From Acinetobacter boissieri (GTDB lineage: Bacteria > Pseudomonadota > Gammaproteobacteria > Pseudomonadales > Moraxellaceae), in contig NZ_FMYL01000011.1 in NCBI RefSeq assembly GCF_900096955.1, positions 1-64,000 on the forward strand: a stretch of 64,000 nt of DNA, written 5' to 3'. This document shows positions 37,958 through 48,243 of the stretch, piece by piece. Position numbers and translations under genes: made by a program. The notes beneath the pieces are model-generated. The model saw only the letters and a program-made list of their open reading frames with translations. It searched no databases and was not told where the DNA came from. The number at the start of each line of letters is the position of its first letter. The first letter of the stretch is position 1.

Positions 37958-39658
37958 ATGGAAGATACTAAACACATTCTACTTGTGCCAAATAGTGTAG
38001 AAAAACCCGTTAATGCATCAATTTTAGCGCGTAAGCTGGCACAAGCTGCAATACAACAAGGTTATACGGCTACAATTGCTCAGTCTCTTGAAGATGATGC
38101 GATTCACACAGTACAACAAGTGATTATTGTTGGTGACAAACCTAACAACACGCAAGTGCTTGCGGACAAAATAGTATCTATTGTGAGCCTTGATGTTGCA
38201 CAAAGTCATGCCAAAGATATTTTGGCACATGCACTAAGTACAGCAACAACAGCCGATCAATTGGCTAGCACAACAACAGCTGCAACCCGCTTTGTAGCCA
38301 TTACTGCATGTCCAACAGGTGTTGCACATACATTTATGGCTGCTGAAGCCTTGCAACAAGGTGCAAAAAAACACGGCTATGATATTCAAATTGAAACCCA
38401 AGGTTCTGTGGGTGCAAAAAATATTTTAACGGCCGAAAGTATTGCTCAAGCAGATATTGTCATTTTAGCCACAGACATTGAAGTCAATACCGATCGTTTT
38501 GTCGGTAAGCGTGTATACCGCTGTGCAACAGGTTTTGCGCTCAAACAAACCGATAAAGCCTTTGAAAATGCAGTCAAAGAAGCCACTATTTTAGATTCTG
38601 CTAAACAATCTACAACAGCACAAGCAGATAAAAAAGAGAAAGTCGGCTTATATAAGCACTTACTCACAGGTATCTCTTTCATGTTGCCTATGGTGGTTGC
38701 AGGTGGTCTTATTTTAGCCATCTCTTTGGTCTTCGGACTCACCCCTGCCGATCATACTTTAGGTGCAAACCTTGCCATGATTGGTAAAACAGCCATGATG
38801 CTCATGGTGCCTATGCTTTCAGGTTATATTGCTTACTCGATTGCTGACCGCCCAGGTTTAACACCAGGTTTGATTGGTGGCCTACTTGCATCTGGTCCTT
38901 TAGGTGCAGGCTTCTTAGGAGGTATTGCATCAGGTTTTATTGCAGGATACCTTGCACTATTTTTAGCCAAAAAACTCAAACTACCGCAAAGTGTTGAATC
39001 ATTAAAGCCGATTTTAATTATTCCATTATTGGCAAGTTTAGTAACAGGCTTACTGATGGTCTATGTGGTGGGAACACCTGTCGCCTATTTATTTGAGATG
39101 ATGAAAAACTTCTTAAATGGTATGGGCACGACCAATGCTGTACTCATGGGTATGGTACTTGCAGGTATGATGTGTATCGATTTAGGTGGCCCAATTAACA
39201 AAGCTGCTTATGCATTTACAGTCGGATTACTCACCACCAATACTTTTATGCCAATGGCTGCAGCAATGGCAGGTGGTATGGTGCCACCTCTAGGTATGGC
39301 AATTGCAACCTTTTTAGCGAAAGCGAAATTTGAGCAAGCTGAACGTGATGCAGGTAAAGCCTCTTTTGTACTCGGCCTATGCTTTATTTCAGAAGGTGCA
39401 ATTTCATTTGCAGCCAAAGATGCTGCACGTGTTGTACCAAGCTGTATTTTAGGCGGTGCGCTTACAGGTGCATTGGTCGCATACTTCCACTGCGAACTTA
39501 GAGCACCACATGGCGGTCTCTTTGTACTCCTCATCCCAAATGCAATCAACCATGCAGGACTATATTTACTGGCCATTTGTGCAGGTAGTTTGCTTACAGG
39601 CGTTACATATGCCCTACTCAAACAAAAGCAACCTGAAGTGATTGCTGAAAAAGCATAG
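37958..39658 (+). CDS. fruA: Fructose PTS permease IIBC
   Basis: This 566-residue inner membrane permease phosphorylates fructose at C1 during uptake. A degenerate IIB-like domain (about 1-100) is followed by a true IIB domain with the phospho-cysteine in ITACPTGVAHTFMAAEAL. The membrane IIC part of about 330 residues includes PGLTPGLIGG, CIDLGGPINKAAYAF and the GAISFAAKD segment. The ATG at 37958 follows an AGGTG ribosome binding site; a GTG at 37949 is in frame. It is the last gene of fruBKA. Confidence 0.95.
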   Translation: MEDTKHILLVPNSVEKPVNASILARKLAQAAIQQGYTATIAQSLEDDAIHTVQQVIIVGDKPNNTQVLADKIVSIVSLDVAQSHAKDILAHALSTATTADQLASTTTAATRFVAITACPTGVAHTFMAAEALQQGAKKHGYDIQIETQGSVGAKNILTAESIAQADIVILATDIEVNTDRFVGKRVYRCATGFALKQTDKAFENAVKEATILDSAKQSTTAQADKKEKVGLYKHLLTGISFMLPMVVAGGLILAISLVFGLTPADHTLGANLAMIGKTAMMLMVPMLSGYIAYSIADRPGLTPGLIGGLLASGPLGAGFLGGIASGFIAGYLALFLAKKLKLPQSVESLKPILIIPLLASLVTGLLMVYVVGTPVAYLFEMMKNFLNGMGTTNAVLMGMVLAGMMCIDLGGPINKAAYAFTVGLLTTNTFMPMAAAMAGGMVPPLGMAIATFLAKAKFEQAERDAGKASFVLGLCFISEGAISFAAKDAARVVPSCILGGALTGALVAYFHCELRAPHGGLFVLLIPNAINHAGLYLLAICAGSLLTGVTYALLKQKQPEVIAEKA

Positions 39659-39674
39659 CTGATAGACGCTCATT

Positions 39675-39706
39675 AAAAGCCAAGTCATTGTACTTGGCTT
39701 TTTTAT
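39675..39706 (+). terminator. Terminator of fruBKA
   Basis: The stem AAAAGCCAAGT (39675-39685) pairs with 39692-39702 around a 6-base loop, followed by a T tract. Confidence 0.88.
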
Positions 39707-39843
39707 GCTTCATATAAAATTCACTCGACTAAATAATAACTAGAATTTATTTCATATTTTTTGAATAAGTTTATTTAAAACTTGATTAACGAAAAACTAA
39801 GGTTTTCAGTATACTGCTGACTAAAAATAAATGAGGTGGATAA

Positions 39844-40719
39844 ATGAAAATTTTAGATGGCGGTGTAGGTAGAGAACTTGAACGCCGTGGCGCACCTTTT
39901 CGCCAACCTGAATGGTCTGCTCTTGCATTATGGGAAGCACCAGAGATTGTAAAACAAGTACATATCGATTTTATTCAAGCAGGTGCAGAAGTTATTACGA
40001 CCAATAACTACGCTGTTGTACCGTTTCATATTGGCCAAGAACGATTTGAGCAAGATGCTAGACAACTGATCTCTACTGCAGTACAGCAAGCAAAACTTGC
40101 CGTCCAAGATACTCAAAAAAATACGCTCATTGCAGGCTGTATTCCGCCTTTATTTGGCTCTTACCGTGCAGATTTATTTGACCAAAACCATGTATCAGAG
40201 ATTGCCTTACCAATCATTGAAACTTTAAGTCCTGACGTTGATCTGTGGCTTGCAGAAACTCAATCATGCTTACAAGAAGTTGAAATGGTACATGCTCTCG
40301 TTCCGAAAGATCACCGACTATATTGGGTGTCTTTTACGCTACAAGACAATATAAATTTAGCGCAAAGTCACTTACGTTCAGGTGAAACTTTAGCTGAAGC
40401 AGCTGTACTTCTAAAAAAACTGAATATTGATGCCGTTTTATTTAATTGTTGCCAACCCGAAGTTATTTTACAAGCCATTCACGAAATAAAACAGCTTGTG
40501 CCACACATTCAAATTGGGGCATATGCCAATGCTTTTGCACCCCAAGATGAAACTGCAACGGCAAATGATGGCCTAGATGACGTACGAGCAGATCTCGATC
40601 CAAACATGTATTTAAATTTTGCCAAACAGTGGCAACATGCAGGAGCGAGCCTCATTGGTGGGTGTTGTGGCATTAGTCCAGCACATATAAAACAACTTTC
40701 TAGCCATCTTAAAGAATAA
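39844..40719 (+). CDS. Homocysteine S-methyltransferase family protein
   Basis: This 291-residue enzyme has the family start ILDGGVGRELERRG and the zinc-binding motif GGCCGISPAHI near the C-terminus; a further cysteine lies in NCCQPE. Such enzymes methylate homocysteine to methionine using S-methylmethionine or a similar donor. It is followed after 5 bases by an amino acid permease, the pairing seen in mmuP-mmuM but in the opposite order. It has a GAGGTG ribosome binding site. The methyl donor is inferred, not shown. Confidence 0.9.
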   Translation: MKILDGGVGRELERRGAPFRQPEWSALALWEAPEIVKQVHIDFIQAGAEVITTNNYAVVPFHIGQERFEQDARQLISTAVQQAKLAVQDTQKNTLIAGCIPPLFGSYRADLFDQNHVSEIALPIIETLSPDVDLWLAETQSCLQEVEMVHALVPKDHRLYWVSFTLQDNINLAQSHLRSGETLAEAAVLLKKLNIDAVLFNCCQPEVILQAIHEIKQLVPHIQIGAYANAFAPQDETATANDGLDDVRADLDPNMYLNFAKQWQHAGASLIGGCCGISPAHIKQLSSHLKE

Positions 40720-40724
40720 TACTT

Positions 40725-42050
40725 ATGTCTTCTCGTAAAATTGGTTTAGTCGCGCTAACCGCACTTGTATTTAGCTCAATGGTTGGCTCTGGGGTATTTA
40801 GCCTACCGCAAAATATGGCTCAAGTCGCCAATGGCTCTGCACTCGTCATTGCATGGGCAATCACGGGGGTAGGAATTTTATTTTTAGCTTTTTCACTGCT
40901 GTATTTATCTCGTCAATTTCCAACACTTGAAGGTGGTATTTATAACTATGCACGTGAGGGCTTTGGTGAGCTGATTGGGTTTTGTTCAGCTTGGGGGTAT
41001 TGGCTGTGTACCACCATTGGAATTGTGGGCTATGTCGTGATTGCATTTTCTGCACTGGGTATGTTTGTAGACAGTAAAGAACATATTATTTTCGGTGAAG
41101 GAAATACTTTATATGCCATGATTGGTTCGTCAATTTTTGTTTGGCTCATTCACTTATTGGTCAGCAAAGGCATTAAAGAAGCCGCTATTGTGAATTTAAT
41201 TGCAACCATTGCTAAAATTGTACCCATGGTGGTCTTTATTATTTTTAGCTTTATCGCATTTAAATTAGACTTATTTAAATTCAACTTTTCTGATCTTTCA
41301 CTACAAGTGCCTGTATGGCAACAAGTGAAAGATTTAATGCTCATTACTTTATGGGTATTTACGGGGATTGAAGGTGCTGTCGTACTGTCTTCTCGTGCAA
41401 AAAACCGTAATGATATTGGTAAAGCCACTGTACTTGGGGTCGTTGTGGCATTGGTATTTTATATTATGGTCACTGTACTGTCTTACGGCGTACTCAGTAG
41501 GACTGAAATTGCAGGCTTACATAACCCTTCTATGGCAACCATTTTAACGCATTTGATTGGTTTACCGGGCACCATTATTATTACTGTTGGTCTCATGATT
41601 TCTGTTGCATCATCTTATTTAAGTTGGACATTATTTGCGACAGAAATTCCATTTCTTGCTGCAAAAAATGGGGCTTTCCCTGCCATATTTTTAAAGACCA
41701 ATACAAACAATGTACCTATTGCTTCGCTGTGGTTGACCTCTATTGTTGTTCAAATATCGTTAATTGCTGTGTGCTTTTTTGATAAAAACTATAATAATCT
41801 ACTGCTCATTTCATCTGTCATGATTTTATTACCTTACTTTTTAGTCTCTGCGTTTTATCTCAAAACATCACTTAAATCAGGACATACCAAACATATCTTT
41901 ATTGCATCTATAGCCACACTGTATGCATCTTGGCTCATTTACGCTGCAGGTCTGTCGCTACTCATGCTGTCAGGTCTTTTATATGCATTCGGTTTAATTA
42001 TTTTCTTTTATAGTTATATTAAACATAAACGCAAACTCAGTGAAATATAA
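40725..42050 (+). CDS. APC superfamily amino acid permease/antiporter
   Basis: This 441-residue transporter has about 12 membrane helices. The first helix shows SSMVGSGVFSLPQNMA, the substrate-binding glycine motif of the basic amino acid/polyamine antiporter (APA) group. A TLEGGIYNYAREGFGELIGF segment follows, as in arginine:ornithine-type antiporters. It is co-transcribed with the homocysteine methyltransferase, so methylmethionine or methionine-related uptake is possible despite the resemblance to arginine exchangers. A terminator follows at 42061-42088. Confidence 0.88.
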   Translation: MSSRKIGLVALTALVFSSMVGSGVFSLPQNMAQVANGSALVIAWAITGVGILFLAFSLLYLSRQFPTLEGGIYNYAREGFGELIGFCSAWGYWLCTTIGIVGYVVIAFSALGMFVDSKEHIIFGEGNTLYAMIGSSIFVWLIHLLVSKGIKEAAIVNLIATIAKIVPMVVFIIFSFIAFKLDLFKFNFSDLSLQVPVWQQVKDLMLITLWVFTGIEGAVVLSSRAKNRNDIGKATVLGVVVALVFYIMVTVLSYGVLSRTEIAGLHNPSMATILTHLIGLPGTIIITVGLMISVASSYLSWTLFATEIPFLAAKNGAFPAIFLKTNTNNVPIASLWLTSIVVQISLIAVCFFDKNYNNLLLISSVMILLPYFLVSAFYLKTSLKSGHTKHIFIASIATLYASWLIYAAGLSLLMLSGLLYAFGLIIFFYSYIKHKRKLSEI

Positions 42051-42060
42051 AGCATAAAAA

Positions 42061-42088
42061 AACGGTTCATAATGAACCGTTTTTTTAC
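42061..42088. terminator. Bidirectional terminator between the permease and the symporter
   Basis: The stem AACGGTTCA (42061-42069) pairs with 42073-42081 around a 3-base loop. A and T tracts on the two sides serve both convergent genes. Confidence 0.9.
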
Positions 42089-42105
42089 ACCGTTAAGCGC
42101 TATTA

Positions 42106-43392
42106 TTATTTCATTGAAAGCTCATATGCTTTTGCTTTTTCAGCATCGAACTGTTTTTCCCACTTACTAATTACTAGCACAGCAAGTGCATTACCAATCA
42201 CATTTAATGCAGTACGTGCCATATCTAAAATACGGTCAACACCCGCAATAAATGCAAGACCTTCAAGAGGGATACCGACTGAACCAAGGGTCGCAAGTAA
42301 TACAACAAAAGATACACCAGGTACACCTGCAATGCCTTTAGAAGTCACCATGAGAGTCAGTACTAAAACAATTTCTTGTGTCAGAGATAAATCAATACCG
42401 TATAGCTGTGCAATAAAGATTGCAGCAATACTTTGGTACAGCGTAGAACCATCTAAATTAAATGAATAACCTGTCGGTACAACAAAGCTAGAAATTGCTT
42501 TTGGTGCACCGTATGCTTCCATTTTTTGCATAATACGCGGCAGTACTGTTTCTGAACTGGCAGTTGAAAATGCCAAAATCAGCTCGTCTTTTAAAATTTT
42601 AATAATTGTGAAGATATTTAGGCCACAGAATTTTGCGACAAGGCCAAGAATACCTAAACCAAAAATTAAAATTGCGGCATAGACCAAAATCACTAATTTT
42701 GCCAATGGTACCAATGATGAAAAGCCGAAGCTTGCTACAGTCACACCAATCAATGCAAACACACCGATCGGGGCATACATCATTACAATGTGTGTCACAC
42801 GAAACATTGCTTCAGAAACCGACTTCATAACATCAAGTAAAGGTTGCTTTGTTTCATTTGGTAGCGCAGATAAACCCACACCAAAAATTACCGAAAAGAA
42901 AATAATCGGTAACATTTGTGCATTTGCCATCGCACTAAAAATATTTGAAGGAATTAAAGATAAAATCGTTTGCACAAAACTATGCGTACCAGACTGAACT
43001 TGCTCTGTGGTATGTTCATATTGTGAAATATCGACTTTATGAAGTAGCGACATATCCACACCGTGACCAGGCTGGAACGTGTTTGCAAGAAAAATACCTA
43101 AAATAATTGCAACAGTCGTAATCACTTCAAAGTAAAGAATAGTTTTTAAGCCTAATGTTCCTAATTTCTTTGAATCGCCTACCCCAGCAATTCCTAAAAT
43201 GAGTGTAGAAATTACAATAGGTACTACAATCATTTTAATCAGGCTAATAAAAATTTGGCCTGCAGGCTTGAGAAAGTTAGTTATAATGTAGTCTTTTATG
43301 TCGGGTTGATCATGCAAAATTGCACCAACAATCACGCCCAACACCAGAGCAATTAAGATCTGCCATGCCAGACTAATCTTTATTTTTTTCAT
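42106..43392 (-). CDS. Dicarboxylate/amino acid:cation symporter (DAACS family)
   Basis: This 428-residue inner membrane symporter is related to GltP and DctA. Conserved features are the serine-rich hairpin FSTASSETVLPRIMQKM, the SFNLDGSTLYQSIAAIFIAQ segment and GVPGVSFVVLLATL. It imports glutamate/aspartate or C4-dicarboxylates together with protons or Na+. The sequence leans to the GltP/GltT side, but the substrate is not certain. It is monocistronic with a very long upstream gap. Confidence 0.92.
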   Translation of the reverse strand: MKKIKISLAWQILIALVLGVIVGAILHDQPDIKDYIITNFLKPAGQIFISLIKMIVVPIVISTLILGIAGVGDSKKLGTLGLKTILYFEVITTVAIILGIFLANTFQPGHGVDMSLLHKVDISQYEHTTEQVQSGTHSFVQTILSLIPSNIFSAMANAQMLPIIFFSVIFGVGLSALPNETKQPLLDVMKSVSEAMFRVTHIVMMYAPIGVFALIGVTVASFGFSSLVPLAKLVILVYAAILIFGLGILGLVAKFCGLNIFTIIKILKDELILAFSTASSETVLPRIMQKMEAYGAPKAISSFVVPTGYSFNLDGSTLYQSIAAIFIAQLYGIDLSLTQEIVLVLTLMVTSKGIAGVPGVSFVVLLATLGSVGIPLEGLAFIAGVDRILDMARTALNVIGNALAVLVISKWEKQFDAEKAKAYELSMK

Positions 43393-44133
43393 AGACTCAA
43401 AACCTTACTTACTTTGTCTAAGCAATATTGCACGAATTCGCACACTATTCCTTAGAAATGGAAAGATCAAGCACATCAGTTATTATGACAATTTTTTGAT
43501 ATGCCCATTTAAAACGTGGGTTAATGTACTCATGGGCTGTGAATAGGTCAACAAAAAATTACACAATTAGTTAATAGAATCACAAAGATTAATTTAATTA
43601 CTTTTTTATCAATTAGTTAGATTAATTTATATATTATGGATAATTTGACTAAAATTTAGATTTTCAATAAAAATAAATTATACCTAAATTTTACAAGGAA
43701 TCTAAATGATGCATTATGTCACTCATTAAAAAAGTAATAATTCCTGTTGAGTCACCTAAGTTTTATTTAAAACTGGAGTGTCTTTAAAGCAATTTCTAAA
43801 GGTGAATTTGCTTGAGATTTTATGCATGATGATAGCAACTACAGGTTAATTTTTTGGCACCCAAGATCAGAGCAACCAACATCTGAGTCACTTATGCTTT
43901 TCTAAGTACTTTTAATTTTTATAAAACCGAGGTGTTAACACATCATTTTAACCTACCTAATATGACTCACACCCTTTTCAAGCCGAAAATATTTACTGAT
44001 AATTCATAGTATTGTCTAATACTGCAATATTATGTTGAACTTTTATAAAGTGTAGATTTTTTATACTTACAAGTGACTCAATGCTCGTTATAATCAAGGC
44101 TCTATGTACAGATCATAACCAACAGAAAAAGCC
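43393..44133. other. Long non-coding gap between the symporter and pgm
   Basis: These 741 bases are unusually long for this compact genome and very A/T-rich. Both flanking genes read outwards, so the gap holds two promoters; the one for pgm is visible at 44067-44094. I find no open reading frame with a ribosome binding site, no RNA gene and no clear remnant of a gene. Confidence 0.55.
44067..44094 (+). promoter_or_regulatory. Promoter of pgm
   Basis: A perfect -10 TATAAT (44089-44094) lies 16 bases after a -35-like TTACAA (44067-44072), about 40 bp upstream of the pgm start codon. Confidence 0.6.
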
Positions 44134-45504
44134 ATGACAAAACTGACCTGTTTTAAAGCCTATGATATTCGAGGCAAACTAGAAACTGAACTTAATGAAG
44201 ATGTTGCGTACAAAGTCGGCCGTGCATACGGTCAAATTTATAAGCCAAAACAAATTGTTGTCGGTTGCGATGTCCGTCTAAGCAGTGAAAGCCTAAAGCA
44301 AGCCACTATTCAAGGGCTCAATGATGCAGGGGTAAATGTACTAGACCTAGGCATGACAGGGACTGAAGAAGTCTACTTCGGTGCATTTCACCTAGATGTA
44401 CAAGGTGGTATTGAAGTGACTGCCAGCCACAACCCAATGGACTATAACGGTATGAAATTGGTTCGAGAAAACTCTCGCCCAATTAGTGCAGATACAGGCT
44501 TAAAAGAGATTCAAGCCTTAGCAGAGTCAAATACCTTTGAAGAGGTGGCTCACAAAGGCATCACGACAACATATAACATTTTGCCTGAATTTGTTGAACA
44601 CTTACTGACCTATATTGAGCCTGAAAAAATTCGACCACTTAAATTGGTGGTCAATGCAGGTAACGGTGCTGCAGGCCATGTGATTGATGCTTTAGAAACA
44701 CAATTTCAAACAAAAAATATTCCGATTGAATTTATAAAAATTCATCACGAAGCAGATGGTACATTCCCAAATGGAATTCCTAACCCTATATTGGTTGAAA
44801 ATCGTGCGAGCACGTCTGAAGCCGTGCTCAAGCATAAAGCAGATATGGGGATCGCATGGGACGGCGACTTTGACCGCTGTTTCTTATTTGATGAAAAAGG
44901 TCAGTTTATTGAAGGCTACTATATTGTCGGTCTATTAGCACAAGCCTTTTTACTACAAAAAAGTGGTGAAAAAATTGTACATGACCCACGTTTAGTCTGG
45001 AATACACTCGATATTGTTGAAAAATATGAAGGCGTAGCTGTACAGTCTAAATCAGGCCATGCATTTATTAAGCAAGTCATGCGTGAGCAAAATGCAGTGT
45101 ATGGCGGTGAAATGAGTGCTCACCACTACTTCCGTGACTTTGCTTACTGCGACAGCGGTATGATTCCTTGGTTACTCGTATCTGCGCTGTTATCTGAAAC
45201 ACAGCAATCATTGTCTTCGTTAGTTGAAAACATGATTGCGAAATTTCCATGCAGTGGTGAAATTAACTTTAAAGTGTCAGATACCCAAACTGTCATTCAG
45301 CGTATTTTCGATCATTATGCAGTAGCACAGCCAAGTATTGATAAAACAGATGGTGTAAGTTTAGATTTTGGCACATGGCGTTTAAATATTCGTGCATCAA
45401 ATACGGAACCACTTCTGCGCCTCAATATTGAAGTTCGTGCAGAAGCAGCGGGTCGCTCTGTAGAGTCTTATGTAGACGAAGTAACCGCATTAATTACTGC
45501 TTAA
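44134..45504 (+). CDS. pgm: Phosphomannomutase/phosphoglucomutase
   Basis: This 456-residue alpha-D-phosphohexomutase interconverts 6- and 1-phosphates of glucose or mannose, feeding GalU. The phosphoserine is S98 in [14 protein letters not shown]. The metal loop is WDGDFDRC, the sugar-binding loop [10 protein letters not shown], and the phosphate-binding loop [11 protein letters not shown]. It is the usual last gene of Acinetobacter K loci and, as there, is transcribed towards the other housekeeping sugar genes, with a shared terminator after galE. Confidence 0.95.
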   Translation: MTKLTCFKAYDIRGKLETELNEDVAYKVGRAYGQIYKPKQIVVGCDVRLSSESLKQATIQGLNDAGVNVLDLGMTGTEEVYFGAFHLDVQGGIEVTASHNPMDYNGMKLVRENSRPISADTGLKEIQALAESNTFEEVAHKGITTTYNILPEFVEHLLTYIEPEKIRPLKLVVNAGNGAAGHVIDALETQFQTKNIPIEFIKIHHEADGTFPNGIPNPILVENRASTSEAVLKHKADMGIAWDGDFDRCFLFDEKGQFIEGYYIVGLLAQAFLLQKSGEKIVHDPRLVWNTLDIVEKYEGVAVQSKSGHAFIKQVMREQNAVYGGEMSAHHYFRDFAYCDSGMIPWLLVSALLSETQQSLSSLVENMIAKFPCSGEINFKVSDTQTVIQRIFDHYAVAQPSIDKTDGVSLDFGTWRLNIRASNTEPLLRLNIEVRAEAAGRSVESYVDEVTALITA

Positions 45505-45520
45505 AATGAAGCAGCAATAA

Positions 45521-45547
45521 AAAACGCAGCTTTGGCTGCGTTTTTTT
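45521..45547. terminator. Bidirectional terminator between pgm and galE
   Basis: The stem ACGCAGC (45524-45530) pairs with 45535-45541 around TTTG, with A and T tracts on either side. It ends both convergent transcripts. Confidence 0.88.
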
Positions 45548-45557
45548 ATGGTTCAAA

Positions 45558-46577
45558 TTACGAGTTATATCCTTTAGGATTTTGCTTTTGCCAATGCCAA
45601 CTGTCTTTAAGCATATCTTGTAAGTTATGTTTTGGAATCCAGCCTAACTCATCTAATGCACGTTGATTATCTGCAAAACACACGGCAACATCACCGGCTC
45701 TACGCGGTGAAAATGTAAAAGGAATATCAATACCATTGACTTGCTCAAAAGTATTTTTAATCTCTAATACAGAGACTCCCTCCCCCGTACCAATGTTCCA
45801 TGCTCTACAGCCTGTCGTTTTTAAGCGATAATCTAAAGCACATAAATGAGCACTCGCTAAGTCCACCACATGAATATAATCACGTACACCTGTACCATCA
45901 GGTGTGTTGTAATCATTTCCAAAAATAGCTAACTTATCTCGCTTACCTACAGCAACTTGAGTCACATACGGCATGAGGTTATTCGGTATACCTTGTGGAT
46001 CTTCACCAATTTGACCACTGGCATGTGCTCCAACTGGATTAAAATAACGCAGTAAAGCAACCGACCAACGTGAATCTGCAATCGCAAGTTTTTCTAGTAA
46101 CTGCTCAACCACTAATTTGGTATAGCCATAGTTATTATTTGGCATGGCTGTTGGCATAGACTCATTGAGTGGTGATGGGTGTTGGTCACCATACACTGTT
46201 GCCGATGAGCTAAAGACAATACGAAAAACACCTGCTTTTTCCATAGCCTTAAATAAGCAAATACTGCCTGCGATATTGTGCTCGAAATAAGACAATGGAA
46301 ATTGTTGGCTTTCCCCAACAGCTTTTAACCCAGCAAAATGAATGACGGCATCAATTTTGTGCTGTGTAAAAATCTGATCTAACACCACCTCATCACGAAT
46401 ATCGCCTTCGACAAAAATCAGCGAACGTGTTGCCAACTGTTCTACCCGCTGTAATGCATTCACAGAACTGTTGCTTAAGTTATCAATAACAACTACGTCA
46501 TGCCCCGCTTCGAGCAATGCTAAACAGGTATGCGAACCAATAAAACCTGCACCACCTGTCACTAAAATATTAGCCAT
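45558..46577 (-). CDS. galE: UDP-glucose/UDP-GlcNAc 4-epimerase
   Basis: This 339-residue extended SDR enzyme binds NAD at [10 protein letters not shown], with the catalytic SSSATVYG serine/threonine region and YGYTK (Tyr and Lys of YxxxK). It makes UDP-Gal from UDP-Glc, or UDP-GalNAc from UDP-GlcNAc; in K loci this gene is called gne1. Its start overlaps the end of pgi by 8 bases. It is the last gene of the itr-galU-ugd-pgi-galE run. Confidence 0.93.
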   Translation of the reverse strand: MANILVTGGAGFIGSHTCLALLEAGHDVVVIDNLSNSSVNALQRVEQLATRSLIFVEGDIRDEVVLDQIFTQHKIDAVIHFAGLKAVGESQQFPLSYFEHNIAGSICLFKAMEKAGVFRIVFSSSATVYGDQHPSPLNESMPTAMPNNNYGYTKLVVEQLLEKLAIADSRWSVALLRYFNPVGAHASGQIGEDPQGIPNNLMPYVTQVAVGKRDKLAIFGNDYNTPDGTGVRDYIHVVDLASAHLCALDYRLKTTGCRAWNIGTGEGVSVLEIKNTFEQVNGIDIPFTFSPRRAGDVAVCFADNQRALDELGWIPKHNLQDMLKDSWHWQKQNPKGYNS

Positions 46578-48243
46578 GACTTTTTCCTAGTAATATTTCC
46601 AACAAGCCACGGGTAGAAGCATCAAATTGTGATAAATCAGTTGAGTCGCCATTGAGCACTGGCAAGAGCTGATTGGCAATTTCTTTGCCTTTTTCAACCC
46701 CCCATTGGTCAAAAGCATTAATGTTCCAAATCACAGATTGCACAAACACTTTGTGCTCATACAGCGCAATCATCATACCCAAACTATATGGGTTTAACTC
46801 ATTCATGAGCATGGTGCTACTTGGTCGATTACCTTCATATTGCTGATAGTCAGGTAAATGATCCATTTCATCCTTGGCCAAAACATCATTGCCAAAAGCC
46901 AATAGTCGAGCTTGTGCCAAACAATTTGAAAGTGCTAAATGATGCTGTGTAACTAAGGCTTCAGCATTGTCTGCATAGGTAAATTGTTTTGCATTATAGC
47001 GTTGTACAGGGGCAATAAAATCACAACTGACAGAGTGTGTGCCCTGATGTAGCAATTGATAAAATGCATGTTGTGCATTTGGTCCCACTTCACCCCATAT
47101 AATTGGACAGGTATTTTGTTTTATTTTTTTGCCATCTCTTTGGATAGTTTTACCATTTGATTCCATTTCCAGCTGTTGCAAGTACGATGTAAAGTACTTT
47201 AAACGTCCATCGTAGGGCAAAACTGCATGCGTTGGAATACTTAAGAAATTCGTATTCCAAACACCTAATAGTGCCAAAATCACAGGCATATTTTGCTCAA
47301 AAGGCGCATTTTGAAAATGCTGATCTACTGCATAAGCCCCAGATAGAAAGCTTTTAAAGCCCTCTACTCCAATAGTCAGAGCAATTGGTAAACCAATACA
47401 AGACCACAATGAGTAACGACCACCGACCCAGTCCCATAGTTTAAATTGACAATGCGGCGCAATGCCCCATGCAGTCATTTTTTCAGGTTTAGTAGATACA
47501 CCAACAAAGTGACTCTTCACCACTTTATCATCATCGCCTAACGCTTTTTGTAGCCACAAACGTGCAGTTTGTGCATTGGACAGTGTATCAATAGTACCAA
47601 ATGACTTCGATGACACAATAAACAGTGTGGTTTCAGGGCGTATTTGATGCAAAATATCAGAAAGTTGTGTGCCATCCATCGTTGAAACAAAATGCATTTT
47701 TAACGCATTTTTTGTATTCACTTTAAAATCAGATAAAGCATGACTGACCATGAGCGGGCCAAGATCTGAACCTCCCACACCAATATTGACCACATCTTGA
47801 ATCACTTCACCCGTCACACCACGGTATTGGCCTGCATGAATTTTATCAACAAGCTTATACATCCGCTCTAGCTGTTCGTGTACTTGTGTCGCAACAGCAG
47901 TATGCGCTACCGTATTTTTAGGCAACCGCAGTGCCCAATGCATGACTGCACGCTGTTCGGTATAATTAATTTTTTCATCAGAAAATAATTTTTTAATCCA
48001 AACATCTAACTTTTGTTGTCTAGCAAATGCCATCAATTGATCCATAACCGACTGATCAACACGTTGCTTACTATAATCTAATGTTAAACCTTCAAGTGCT
48101 AGAGAAAAATGGTCAAATCGTTGGTGATCTTGTTGAAATAAATCTGTTAAATGTATAGAGGCAAGTTCATCTGCACGTTTTTTTAAATGATTATAGGGTG
48201 TGTTAATGGCTTCTTTTGGAAAGCGGGTAATTTGATCGCTCAT
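46570..48243 (-). CDS. pgi: Glucose-6-phosphate isomerase
   Basis: This 557-residue enzyme interconverts glucose 6-phosphate and fructose 6-phosphate. Signatures are [35 protein letters not shown], and the second PGI signature around [20 protein letters not shown] and [20 protein letters not shown]. The length is typical. In Acinetobacter it is embedded in the K locus (gpi), linking fructose 6-phosphate to UDP-sugar supply. It overlaps ugd by 4 bases and galE by 8, so translation is coupled. Confidence 0.97.
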   Translation of the reverse strand: MSDQITRFPKEAINTPYNHLKKRADELASIHLTDLFQQDHQRFDHFSLALEGLTLDYSKQRVDQSVMDQLMAFARQQKLDVWIKKLFSDEKINYTEQRAVMHWALRLPKNTVAHTAVATQVHEQLERMYKLVDKIHAGQYRGVTGEVIQDVVNIGVGGSDLGPLMVSHALSDFKVNTKNALKMHFVSTMDGTQLSDILHQIRPETTLFIVSSKSFGTIDTLSNAQTARLWLQKALGDDDKVVKSHFVGVSTKPEKMTAWGIAPHCQFKLWDWVGGRYSLWSCIGLPIALTIGVEGFKSFLSGAYAVDQHFQNAPFEQNMPVILALLGVWNTNFLSIPTHAVLPYDGRLKYFTSYLQQLEMESNGKTIQRDGKKIKQNTCPIIWGEVGPNAQHAFYQLLHQGTHSVSCDFIAPVQRYNAKQFTYADNAEALVTQHHLALSNCLAQARLLAFGNDVLAKDEMDHLPDYQQYEGNRPSSTMLMNELNPYSLGMMIALYEHKVFVQSVIWNINAFDQWGVEKGKEIANQLLPVLNGDSTDLSQFDASTRGLLEILLGKSHG

